Source: Deltaproteobacteria bacterium (GTDB lineage Bacteria > Desulfobacterota_B > Binatia > UBA9968). Taken from it: a stretch of 8,515 nucleotides of DNA. Of the stretch, positions 1-5,595 are shown piece by piece; the stretch's first letter is position 1; each line of letters starts with the position of its first letter. A program made the position numbers and the translations under genes. Under the pieces are notes generated by a model. The model was not told where the DNA came from and searched no databases. It saw only the letters and a program-made list of their open reading frames with translations. The stretch spans positions 1 through 8,515 of the forward strand of contig VBKY01000305.1 of assembly GCA_005879255.1 (NCBI GenBank), given 5' to 3'.

Positions 1-62
1 TTAATCTTACTTTTCTCTATTACCGTTCGTGCCCCCGTGATACATAACGGGCGTTGGATGCA

Positions 63-1047
63 ATGAGGAAACCTGTCCTATCAATCCTGTTTGTGGTGGT
101 GTTGCTTGCCGTCGGAGCCATCGCCGAGGCGCAGCAGCCGGTGAAAATCACTCGGATAGGATACCTAGATGCTGTCTCCCTTTCCGTTAATGCGGCACGC
201 GTCGAAGCGTTCCGACAGAGTCTGAGGAAGCTTGGCTACGTGGAGGGGAAAAACATATTCATTGAGTGGCGATCTGCCGACGGAAAACTCGATCGCCTCC
301 CCGCGCTCGCGGCCGAGCTAGTACATCTCAAGGTAGACATTATCGTCACGGGTGGTCGAAGCGCGACCCGTGCCGCCAAGGACGCAACCTCGACGATTCC
401 CATTGTCATGACACAGGATAGCGATCCGGTTGCCAACGGGTTCGTCGCCAGCCTGGCGCGACCGGGCGGGAACATTACTGGATTGTCCACGCTCGCCCCG
501 GAGCTAAGCGGAAAACAACTGGAGCTTATGTAAGGAGACCATCCCTAAGCTCTCCCGGGTGGCCGTCTTCGGCAGTTCGACCAGCCCGGGCAACGCGCAA
601 TCGCTAAGAGAGGTGGAGCTCGCCGCGCGGGCGTTCAAAGTACAGCTTCAATACCTAGACGTACTAGATCCCAAGGATATTGAGACCGCATTCCGAGCCG
701 CAAGCAATGGTCGCGCTGACGGAGTCCTGGTGCTGAATAGCCCCGTCTTCGCTTCTCGTCAAACACAGGTTGTAGACCTCGCGGTGAAGAGCCGGCTTCC
801 GGCGATATACTGGAGGTCAGATTTTGTCGAAGCCGGGGGGCTTATGTCCTACGGCGCGAGCCAGAACGACTTGGACCGGCGCGCCGCGGCGTACGTCGAC
901 AAGATTCTCAAAGGCACCAAGCCCGCCGACCTTCCGGTCGAGCAGCCGACGAAGTTCGAGCTGGTGATCAATCTCAAAACCGCGAAGCAGATCGGCGTCA
1001 CGATTCCGCAGAAGGTGTTGGCGCGGGCGGATCGAGTCATCAAATAA
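63..1047 (+). pseudogene. ABC transporter substrate-binding protein (ABC_sub_bind family), frameshifted
   Basis: The two reading frames 63-533 and 535-1047 together give one periplasmic binding protein of about 328 residues, close in length to its intact neighbour. The N-terminus has a Sec signal peptide (hydrophobic core, then AEA|QQ). Family landmarks follow in order: [51 protein letters not shown], and the C-terminal signature [20 protein letters not shown] with the LARADRVIK ending. At 528-535 the frame reads ELM then a stop. Removing one T at about 531 restores ELM-KETIPKLSRV, which matches ELL-KEGLPKITRV in the next gene, so the lesion is a single-base insertion. I prefer the ATG at 63 because it starts directly at the signal peptide (MRKPVLSIL); a TTG at 54 is in frame but adds only three residues. 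A short hairpin (34-51) lies just upstream. The alternative is a sequencing or assembly error with an intact gene. No permease or ATPase is in the window, so the partner transporter is unknown. Confidence 0.85.
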
Positions 1048-1050
1048 GCA

Positions 1051-1085
1051 GTGCTGAGGACTGAGCAATGAGGACTGAGAGTGGA
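1051..1085 (+). repeat. Heptanucleotide tandem array, GNNNTGA unit (forward arm)
   Basis: Four consecutive 7-base units fit GNNNTGA: GTGCTGA, GGACTGA, GCAATGA and GGACTGA (1051-1078). A degenerate fifth (GAGTGGA) runs to 1085. The array starts four bases after the stop of the upstream gene. The ATG at 1068 that opens the next gene lies inside the third unit. A matching array in the opposite orientation follows at 1125-1152, so the two arms can pair. Confidence 0.7.
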
Positions 1086-2105
1086 CAACAAAGATCGAGA
1101 CGTGGCTTATCAAGATCGAAAGTCTCATCACTCAATGCTCAACACTCAGTCCTTGTTTTTGCGCTGTGCGCACTGCTCCTTGCGCTCTGCTCGTACGCCG
1201 AGGCGCAGTCAAAAATCCCGCACGTGGGAATTCTCTTCATAGGCGGCCGCGATCAACCGCATCTGGAAGAATTCAAGCAAGGACTGCGCGAGCGCGGTTA
1301 TAGCGAAGGCAAGAATATCGTCTTGGAATATCGATACGCCGAGGGGAAATACGATCGACTGCCGGACCTCGCTAAAGAATTCGTGCGTGAAAAAGTCGAT
1401 GTGATCGTCACCACGTCATCGGTCAGCGCGCAGGCTGCGCGCAAGGCGACGCGAACGATTCCCATTGTCATGACCAGCGGCAGCCCGGTGGAGCAAGGCT
1501 TGGCTGAAAGCTTGGCCAAGCCGGGGGGAAATGTCACCGGCCTGAGCGTGCTCGTGTCCGACCTAAGCGGCAAACGGGTTGAGCTCCTTAAGGAAGGCTT
1601 GCCAAAGATCACCCGCGTAGCAACATTGTGGAGCCCGCGCTCGAGTGAAGCGGTGCTCGGACTAAAGGAAACTGAAGAAGCAGCTCATGCGTTGGCGATA
1701 CCCCTGCATCTGGTAAAAGTTCAGACGCGCGAGGATATTGAAAAGGCGTTTGCGGCGCTACCGAAGGCGAACGTCAACGCATTGCTGGTGGTCTTGAGTC
1801 CGCAAGTTACCCTTCATTCGAAAACAATCGTCGACCTCGCCCTGAAGCAGCGTCTCCCGGGCATGTACCCGACACGCCAATTCGCCGAGGAAGGCGGACT
1901 CATGGCTTACGGTCCGCTGATTGGAGATCTTTATCGCCGCGCTGCGACCTACGTCGATAAAATTCTCAAAGGAGCAAAACCTGAAGATCTGCCCGTCGAG
2001 CAGCCGACAAAGTTTGAATTCATCGTCAACTTGAAAACCGCTAACCAGATCGGCGTGACGATTCCGCCGAACGTACTGGCGCGGGCGGACAAGATTATTA
2101 AGTAA
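1068..2105 (+). CDS. ABC transporter substrate-binding protein (ABC_sub_bind family)
   Basis: An intact 345-residue periplasmic solute-binding protein of the ABC_sub_bind (TrpX-like) family; the ligand cannot be read from sequence. It has a long polar N-region (1-27), a hydrophobic core (28-43) and a likely type I cleavage at AEA|Q (46/47). Two Rossmann-like lobes follow, with landmarks RGYSEGKNI (76-84), AEGKYDRLP (91-99), TIPIVM (130-135), LAKPGGNVTGLS (149-160), [26 protein letters not shown] and a C-terminal NLKTANQIGVTIP. Cys41 does not sit in a proper lipobox, so it is probably soluble rather than a lipoprotein. No in-frame start other than ATG 1068 exists before the signal core, and this start has no strong Shine-Dalgarno sequence. 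Residues 20-28 are encoded by heptad repeats, so the N-region was probably built from the repeat. It is a paralogue of the broken gene upstream, from which it is separated by 20 bases. No permease or ATPase gene is nearby. Confidence 0.9.
   Translation: MRTESGQQRSRRGLSRSKVSSLNAQHSVLVFALCALLLALCSYAEAQSKIPHVGILFIGGRDQPHLEEFKQGLRERGYSEGKNIVLEYRYAEGKYDRLPDLAKEFVREKVDVIVTTSSVSAQAARKATRTIPIVMTSGSPVEQGLAESLAKPGGNVTGLSVLVSDLSGKRVELLKEGLPKITRVATLWSPRSSEAVLGLKETEEAAHALAIPLHLVKVQTREDIEKAFAALPKANVNALLVVLSPQVTLHSKTIVDLALKQRLPGMYPTRQFAEEGGLMAYGPLIGDLYRRAATYVDKILKGAKPEDLPVEQPTKFEFIVNLKTANQIGVTIPPNVLARADKIIK
1125..1152 (-). repeat. Heptanucleotide tandem array, GNNNTGA unit (reverse arm)
   Basis: Read on the minus strand this is GGACTGA, GTGTTGA, GCATTGA, GTGATGA, four perfect GNNNTGA units. 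On the plus strand they are TCANNNC units and are translated as residues 20-28 (SSLNAQHSV) of the downstream binding protein, just before its hydrophobic signal segment. The arm is the inverted partner of 1051-1085 with a loop of about 40-46 bases. The GGACTGAG of one arm pairs with CTCAGTCC of the other. Confidence 0.7.
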
Positions 2106-2116
2106 TCGAAGAAAAC

Positions 2117-2175
2117 GAAGCGGCGATGCTAGGATTGAACTGAATTCTCCTTCAATCCATTCCTAACGCCGCTTC
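2117..2175 (+). terminator. Long stem-loop after the ABC binding-protein gene
   Basis: GAAGCGGCG (2117-2125) pairs perfectly with CGCCGCTTC (2167-2175). Inside, TAGGA (2130-2134) can pair with TCCTA (2161-2165), and TTGAA (2135-2139) with TTCAA (2151-2155). It begins 12 bases after the stop. There is no U-tract, so it is either a Rho-type 3' end or stabiliser or simply the palindromic core of the repeat at 2131-2150. Confidence 0.5.
2131..2150 (+). repeat. Interspersed repeat copy 1 (GATTGAATTGAATTCTCC family)
   Basis: The sequence AGGATTGAACTGAATTCTCC is one of three near-identical copies in the window (others at 5836-5855 and 8025-8042). This copy and the second both lie 25-37 bases downstream of the stop of an ABC binding-protein gene or fragment. 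All contain a GAATTC-like centre. Confidence 0.6.
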
Positions 2176-2293
2176 TCACGTCTGCGTCATGAAGGGTGCT
2201 GTGTTGCGATGGGCTTGTTCGCTAGAGGAGCGGCAACTGCGGCTTGGCACCCGAGTTTCATCTGTTTCAGCTAATGGTGTGTGGGAAGCGGCT

Positions 2294-2383
2294 TCAGTGA
2301 CGGCTGCCATTGGCCTCCGCGGCTGCTTGCACCTTCTTCGTCGTGCGGAAATGATGATGACCGCGCTCGTATTTGGCTTTATC
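2294..2383 (-). other. Out-of-frame C-terminal tail of the LysM protein (possible frameshift)
   Basis: Immediately past the LysM gene's stop, shifting the frame by one base gives 29 codons reading DKAKYERGHHHFRTTKKVQ, then AAAEANGSRH, before a stop at 2294. The piece is basic, His-rich and helix-prone, and it has no start codon of its own. Dropping one A in the TTAAGATAA at the stop would fuse it in frame after RDL. It may be the true end of the LysM protein lost by a one-base change, or a chance open stretch. Confidence 0.35.
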
Positions 2384-2867
2384 TTAAGTCTCTGATGGAT
2401 CGGTCATGCGGTTGCTCAAAAACCTGCGGGTGCGTTTGGCGAAAAATCCAATACGCTCCGGAAACTATGAATGCAATAATACCGAAAGAAATCCAGAATC
2501 CCCAAAGCCAAATGGGATGCCAGCGCAACTGCGATTCTGCGCTAGCGATTTTTTTCTCCAAATCACTGCTTTTACTTTCAAGCTTTCCAATCCGCTCGTC
2601 TTTCTTGCCCAGTTCTTCTTCTAGCGGCTTACTCTCTAGATAGGATCGAAGCGGCAGTTTCAGCTTTTGGCCGATTTGGAGATTGCTCTCCAAAACCCCG
2701 GGATTGTGTTTTTTGATTTCTTCTTTGGGAATTTCGAGAGTCGTCGCAATGATGTCAAGGTTGTCGCCGGGTCGTACCTTCCATGTTTGACTCTCAGCAG
2801 CCGCTGGCATAGTTGAAACAACAAAAAGAGAATAGAGAATGAAAAGACGAAAAAGAATTCTCTCCAT
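2379..2867 (-). CDS. LysM domain protein with coiled coil and C-terminal membrane anchor
   Basis: A 162-residue exported protein. Residues 1-24 form a Sec signal peptide (AAA|ES). Residues 28-72 are a single LysM peptidoglycan-binding domain: VRPGDNLDIIA at the start, the central KKHNPGV, and the IGQKLKLP ending. Residues 75-114 are a charged heptad-like coiled coil rich in K/E (EEELGKKDERIGKLESKSS), followed by one membrane span (about 117-142) and a short cytoplasmic tail. The layout suggests a protein held in the inner membrane that reaches up to peptidoglycan through the coiled coil, similar in plan to other LysM/TM accessory proteins; the specific role is unknown. The start ATG 2867 has a good Shine-Dalgarno (GAGGA, about 7 bases upstream). 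The C-terminus may be truncated by a frameshift, because an open tail continues in the next frame. It lies convergent to the ABC genes and downstream of a small secreted peptide gene on the same strand. Confidence 0.85.
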   Translation of the reverse strand: MERILFRLFILYSLFVVSTMPAAAESQTWKVRPGDNLDIIATTLEIPKEEIKKHNPGVLESNLQIGQKLKLPLRSYLESKPLEEELGKKDERIGKLESKSSDLEKKIASAESQLRWHPIWLWGFWISFGIIAFIVSGAYWIFRQTHPQVFEQPHDRSIRDLR

Positions 2868-2961
2868 ATAATCCTCTTTCTCGCAGCTAAAGATTGCGCA
2901 CGTGCGATTGGCACATAATAAACAAGCCTCCGACTGTCGCCATTTTCTTACCGCCGTTCAG

Positions 2962-2975
2962 GCATAAGCTTATGC
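2962..2975. promoter_or_regulatory. Perfect 14-bp palindrome upstream of the LysM gene
   Basis: GCATAAGCTTATGC is a perfect palindrome with no loop, about 95 bp upstream of the LysM start and 60 bp beyond the end of the small peptide gene. It suits a dimeric repressor or activator site better than an RNA hairpin. No known regulator consensus is recognised. Confidence 0.3.
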
Positions 2976-3036
2976 AACGTTGGGATCAGAGGTTCCGGCG
3001 TTCTCTCAGGCAAGTGCGAATCCGACTTTGCAGCCT

Positions 3037-3192
3037 CTACCGTTGCATCCTACTGCGGAGGCCCAACTCGGAAATCCTTGAGGGATTGTCGCCCAATTGC
3101 AACTCAGAGGTGTCCCAAGTCGGATTTGCCCAGAGCAACGAGATCAGGGACAAGAAAACAAAAACCAGCGCCAGGAGTGTGCTTGTAGTCAT
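3037..3192 (-). CDS. Small secreted peptide, 51 residues, unknown function
   Basis: A short frame from ATG 3192 to TAG 3037. It is preceded by a good ribosome-binding site (AGGAG, six bases before the ATG). The first 22 residues are a textbook signal peptide: MTTS, then a leucine/valine/phenylalanine core, ending LLWA|NP. The mature peptide would be about 29 residues, NPTWDTSELQLGDNPSRISE followed by LGLRSRMQR, hydrophilic and without cysteine. I do not recognise a family. It points the same way as the LysM gene 169 bp downstream, but that gene has its own ribosome-binding site, and a palindrome lies between them. It could be a genuine small envelope or secreted peptide, or a remnant of a longer gene cut by the TAG. 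The combination of Shine-Dalgarno and signal peptide makes chance less likely. Confidence 0.5.
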   Translation of the reverse strand: MTTSTLLALVFVFLSLISLLWANPTWDTSELQLGDNPSRISELGLRSRMQR

Positions 3193-3309
3193 ATATTCTC
3201 CTGTACCCGCGATTCTTCCACAGAGAAAAATTTGATCCTCCGGAACTCGGAAGGGTCTCGGGTTTCAAGTATCGTCTGATCCAGACAATCAGGTATGCAT
3301 GACGGGTGT

Positions 3310-3327
3310 CTGTCCAATATTAGACAG
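3310..3327. promoter_or_regulatory. 18-bp near-perfect palindrome CTGTCCAATATTAGACAG
   Basis: The 18 bases form a palindrome with one mismatched pair. It lies about 118 bp upstream of the small secreted peptide gene and has the TGT-N10-ACA spacing used by NifA-like enhancer-binding proteins. I could not find a -24/-12 (GG-N10-GC) promoter between it and the gene, so that reading is weak. A half-conserved inverted copy lies at 5470-5487. Confidence 0.35.
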
Positions 3328-3331
3328 TTCC
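3314..3331 (+). repeat. Inverted repeat, left copy (CAATATTAGACAGNNCC)
   Basis: Reading rightward, CCAATATTAGACAGTTCC matches the minus strand of 5465-5482 (CAATATTAGACAGAACC) at all positions except the two-base centre before CC. The pair faces inward around a 2.2-kb segment that holds the packaging remnants and the aquaporin gene. Confidence 0.4.
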
Positions 3332-3385
3332 GAAATAATTATAATCAAGCCCGCGGGTGTGCCCGATCGTAATTGGTGATCGTTG

Positions 3386-3576
3386 ATTTGGTGGTGGTGA
3401 TACGCGTCCAGTATGGCGGTGGAAAATGATGAGATCTTCGGCGGTCATTCCCGGCCGAAGATGGCTTTCAAGACGACGAGCCAGGCAGCCCAGGTCTCCA
3501 GCTTCGTGAAGCGCGGCAGTGAACCGAAGAGCTTCGGATTCTTGATCACTTCGATGATAGTTGGTTTGCGCTTCAC
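3386..3576 (-). pseudogene. Large-terminase-like protein, N-terminal fragment with frameshift
   Basis: From GTG 3576 the frame reads VKRKPTIIEVIKNPKLFG, then SLPRFTKLETWAAWLVVLKA and IFGRE before a TGA at 3445. Starting at the overlapping ATG (3448) in another frame it continues MTAEDLIIFHRHTGRVSPPP. The joined text, with a ProLysLeuPheGly block, a TrpXXTrpXXXXLKAIFG block and an acidic-Leu-X-X-PheXXHisThrGlyArg block, resembles the start of phage terminase-like proteins (P-loop ATPases) common in soil bacterial genomes. The Walker A region expected after it is absent and the frame dissolves past 3386. What is seen is therefore only the first 65 or so residues of a protein that would normally be around 500. 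Family assignment is from remembered sequence pattern, not a search. The nested inverted repeat 3600-3720 lies directly upstream. Confidence 0.5.
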
Positions 3577-3599
3577 TATTTGCCGACTCCGATCAGTAA

Positions 3600-3720
3600 C
3601 AGCGGTAACAAGCGTTCAGGAACAAGGACTTAGGCGCCATTTCCAGTCGGTCACAAGTTGAATGTGTTACCGCAACGAAAAGCAGCCTAAGCAATGAAAA
3701 ACACAGGCTTGTTACCGCTG
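3600..3720. repeat. 121-bp nested inverted repeat (three GCGGTAAC boxes)
   Basis: CAGCGGTAACAAGC (3600-3613) is the exact reverse complement of 3707-3720, giving 14-bp terminal inverted repeats. A third box, TGTTACCGC (3665-3673), can pair with the same left arm (GCGGTAACA, 3602-3610). Inside, CTTAGGC (3629-3635) pairs with GCCTAAG (3685-3691). No ORF of its own is convincing. It could be a miniature inverted-repeat element, a recombination site or a structured RNA. It sits directly upstream of the large-terminase-like fragment. Confidence 0.55.
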
Positions 3721-3801
3721 AACAACCTAGTTCGGCGCGGTTTGTAATGAAGTGTGCTTGCCTTTGTCGCGTCGGTGGTCGTGATCATATTCGCCATAAA
3801 T

Positions 3802-3867
3802 AAAAAAAGCCTGTGAACAAACCACAAAGAACCGAAAGGCCCTTTGAAAATTCGCTCACAGGCTTTT
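3802..3867 (-). terminator. Two-tier intrinsic terminator, probably bidirectional
   Basis: The outer stem pairs GCCTGTGAAC (3809-3818) with GCTCACAGGC (3854-3863), one G-U pair included, extended by A/T pairs. An inner hairpin CAAAGAACC-GAAA-GGCCCTTTG (3825-3846) caps it. On the minus strand it ends in seven T (3808-3802), and on the plus strand in four T. It would end transcription of the small-terminase-like frame or of the structured repeat itself. Confidence 0.75.
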
Positions 3868-3935
3868 CGCTGCCGCGCTTCCGCGCGGATGTCACAAGCC
3901 GTGTGCTATGTTGAAATCACTCTAACACGATGTGC
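3802..3935 (-). repeat. Structured repeat, left copy (possible ncRNA ending in a terminator)
   Basis: On the minus strand, from a GTTAG boundary at about 3926, the element reads AACATAGC, then GGCTTGTGACATCCGCGC-GGAA-GCGCGG, CAGCGAAAAGCC, TGTG, and finally the terminator hairpin. The second copy (8399-8512) shares the AACATAGC, GGCTTGTGACATCCGCGC and GCGCGGCAGCGAAAAGCC blocks, in the same order and strand. In both copies GGCTT/AAGCC and CCGCGC/GCGCGG pair, while the apical loop differs (GGAA against TCGAAC). An alternative is that the blocks are coding, since one frame reads ACDIRAEARQRKACERIF, similar to ACDIRARTRGSEK in the right copy. Confidence 0.5.
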
Positions 3936-4354
3936 CCGATCGTCGCAATCAATTGGCCTCTGTAGAGCCGGAATTTTCGGCGTGCCACAGTCTTCCTCAT
4001 CTCGTCGATTATTTCCTGTAGTGTCTCAACCCTGGCGACTTTTTCGAAGCCGAAGCGTTGAAGGTTGCCCGTCAGGCTGTTCACCAGCCCGCGTTTGTAG
4101 GCATCGGGCTGGGCCAAGGCCTTTGGGTTTTGTCGAGCCTTTTGGTTTGTCTTTAGCACCCCGTCACTGCAACGAAAATCTTGGCCGAGATTATCAGCAG
4201 CGATGTGGCTCTATTGGTCACATTCAACCAGGCCATTGCTTATTTGCGCTTCACCGCCGCTGTCGGCAATCAAGCCAGCGAGAATCTCAGCCCGGATGTC
4301 CCGCTCGTCTTCCGTAAGTGCACCCGCGCCCGGCGGTTGTGCACCGCCGCCAGA
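3917..4354 (-). pseudogene. Small phage-packaging-like protein (small-terminase-type companion), stop codons
   Basis: One minus-strand frame stays open apart from a TAG at 4211-4213 and a TGA at 4355-4357. It reads ALTEDERDIRAEILAGLIAD then SGGEAQISNGLVECDQ, stop, then further on GVLKTNQKARQNPKALAQPD, AYKRGLVNSLTGNLQRFGFE and KVARVETLQEIIDEMRK. The plan resembles small proteins encoded next to terminase-like genes in soil bacteria: an acidic AEI(x)2LIADxGGE helix, a central region, then LVNSLTxxLxxxGF(x)KVxxVETLxEII. It may act as a small-terminase or DNA-binding partner there. The part after the TAG (GTG at 4159, 80 residues) is open, but on this reading it is only the C-terminal half. The large-terminase-like fragment lies downstream on the same strand, which supports a decayed packaging pair. 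Family assignment is from memory of the pattern. An alternative is an intact short protein starting at GTG 4159. Confidence 0.45.
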
Positions 4355-4500
4355 TCATGTCTGAAAGCGTTCTGGTGCCTGGGAGGCCCGATTTGCCGCG
4401 TAAGCAGCCTTTGGCGCATGGAAGGAAATTATTCCTTTGCTCACCAATCGGGCCGTCCCGAAATATTTGTCAAAGCCATTCAATTCAACCCCAACGATCG

Positions 4501-5247
4501 CTACTTCAAAATTGCCGCGGTGCCGAAGTCCGCCCGCGCGACGAAGGGTTGGGCGTCCTCAGCTTCCTCGCTTGCAATGAAGTGATATGTCGCCGCTCCT
4601 AGCAAAGCACCCACAGTGGGAGCAACCCAGAAGAGCCAGAGTTGGCCGATAGCCCAATCACCGACAAACAACGCGACACCTGTGCTTCGCGCAGGATTGA
4701 CCGAAGTATTCGTCACTGGAATGCTGATGAGGTGAATCAGCGTCAGCGCGAGGCCAATCGCGATGGGAGCAAAGCCAGCTGGTGCACGCTTGTCAGTTGC
4801 GCCGAGTATGACCAAGAGAAAAAACATAGTCATGACCACCTCGCTGACCAGAGCCGCCAGAAGTGAATAGCCGCCAGGTGAATGTGCTCCGTAGCCGTTC
4901 GACGCAAATCCCTTGGAAATGTCAAAGCCTGGAGCACCACTGGCTATGACGTAGAGCACCCCGCCTGCAACGATAGCGCCGAGGACCTGCGCCACAATGT
5001 AGGGAAAGAGCCTGCTAGCAGGAAAACGACCACCAGCCCAAAGGCCGACCGAGACCGCTGGGTTGAGGTGGCAGCCAGAGATATGGCCGATGGCATATGC
5101 CATGGTCAGCACGGTCAGACCGAACGCGAGCGCAACGCCATGCAGACCAATGCCGACGTTCGGAAATGCCGCAGCAAGAACTGCGCTCCCGCACCCGCCA
5201 AGAACAAGCCAGAACGTCCCGAGAAACTCCGCGCTGTACTGTTTCAT
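4501..5247 (-). CDS. aqpZ: Aquaporin Z (water channel)
   Basis: A 248-residue inner-membrane water channel of the MIP family, closely similar over its whole length to E. coli AqpZ. It has six membrane spans and two half-helices carrying the NPA motifs LNPAVS (Asn62) and VNPARS (Asn184). The selectivity-filter residues match water-specific AqpZ: Phe42, His172, Thr181 and Arg187. Other shared blocks are [35 protein letters not shown] and [20 protein letters not shown]. The C-terminus is about 20 residues longer than in E. coli and rich in Glu/Asp/Ala (EEAEDAQPF), presumably cytoplasmic. The start ATG 5247 has a strong AGGAGG (5253-5258) six bases upstream. It is a single-gene unit with decayed genes on both sides, and its stop at 4501 abuts the small-packaging-like remnant. 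It rapidly equilibrates water across the membrane; osmotic control is not visible in the sequence. Confidence 0.95.
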   Translation of the reverse strand: MKQYSAEFLGTFWLVLGGCGSAVLAAAFPNVGIGLHGVALAFGLTVLTMAYAIGHISGCHLNPAVSVGLWAGGRFPASRLFPYIVAQVLGAIVAGGVLYVIASGAPGFDISKGFASNGYGAHSPGGYSLLAALVSEVVMTMFFLLVILGATDKRAPAGFAPIAIGLALTLIHLISIPVTNTSVNPARSTGVALFVGDWAIGQLWLFWVAPTVGALLGAATYHFIASEEAEDAQPFVARADFGTAAILK

Positions 5248-5266
5248 TTCTTCCTCCTATCGACCG

Positions 5267-5284
5267 CGTAACAATGCCGTTACG
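5267..5284 (-). promoter_or_regulatory. Inverted repeat CGTAAC-N6-GTTACG upstream of aqpZ
   Basis: CGTAAC (5267-5272) pairs with GTTACG (5279-5284) around a six-base loop, 20 bp upstream of the aqpZ start and just above its ribosome-binding site. It may be an operator or a leader hairpin. An AT-rich stretch further upstream (5285-5330) is the likely promoter zone, but no convincing -35/-10 pair stands out. Confidence 0.35.
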
Positions 5285-5418
5285 AATTGTCGATCAATTT
5301 TTAGGAATTTATTTTTGTTTGGTATCGACTGTTTTTGAGTTTGCCGTGCCGCATCCTGATTACCGGACCCGGTCTAAAACTAAAAACGGAGCATTACTCA
5401 AAGAAACCAAGCGCTTCA

Positions 5419-5447
5419 TAAGAACCTCCCTTTCGTGGGAGGTCTTA
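5419..5447. other. Strong isolated stem-loop
   Basis: TAAG-A-ACCTCCC (5419-5430) pairs with GGGAGGT-CTTA (5437-5447) across the loop TTTCGT, giving 11 pairs with one bulged A. No T-tract follows on either strand. It lies in the 348-bp gene-free interval between aqpZ and the ABC fragment. That interval also holds a small ACCGG/CCGGT dyad (5362-5373) and the right inverted repeat (5465-5482), and I see no gene in it. Confidence 0.45.
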
Positions 5448-5464
5448 TATCGCGATCGGGAGTG

Positions 5465-5482
5465 AGGTTCTGTCTAATATTG
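5465..5482 (-). repeat. Inverted repeat, right copy (CAATATTAGACAGNNCC)
   Basis: On the minus strand this reads CAATATTAGACAGAACC and faces the left copy at 3314-3331. It also keeps half of the palindrome CTGTCTAATATT found at 3310-3327; the other half is degenerate (GAACCA). It lies about 110 bp before the ABC C-terminal fragment. Confidence 0.4.
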
Positions 5483-5595
5483 AACCATTATAAAAATAAT
5501 ATCGCGCGCTGGCCGACGCGCCGGGACACTCGTATCGTCGGCAAATCCCAATTGACGGGTTAGCCCCCACCGGATGGTCATCTGCGCATTCCAGC

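Noticed and set aside
849..1091. Minus-strand ORF that looks as if it begins with a signal peptide
   Set aside because: It is antisense to a clear binding-protein gene, and its N-terminus is just the reverse translation of the heptad array.
2189..2643. Plus-strand ORFs of 68 and 120 residues
   Set aside because: No ribosome-binding sites or domains; they overlap the LysM gene antisense and its possible tail.
3310..3327. A NifA/sigma54 promoter driving the small peptide gene
   Set aside because: The TGT-N10-ACA spacing fits, but no GG-N10-GC (-24/-12) element was found between the palindrome and the start codon.
3600..3673. Reading the GCGGTAACA...TGTTACCGC stem as an integron attC site
   Set aside because: The AAC/GTT cores are present, but the boxes are CGGTAAC and GTTACCG, which break the RYYYAAC/GTTRRRY rule at several positions, and a third box gives a better outer pair.
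3844..4317. Plus-strand ORF over the structured repeat and packaging remnant
   Set aside because: It is Cys/Arg/Ser-rich with no family features, antisense to better-supported minus-strand text and across a terminator.
4642..5465. Several plus-strand ORFs opposite aqpZ
   Set aside because: Shadows of the aquaporin gene and its leader; composition follows the antisense codons.
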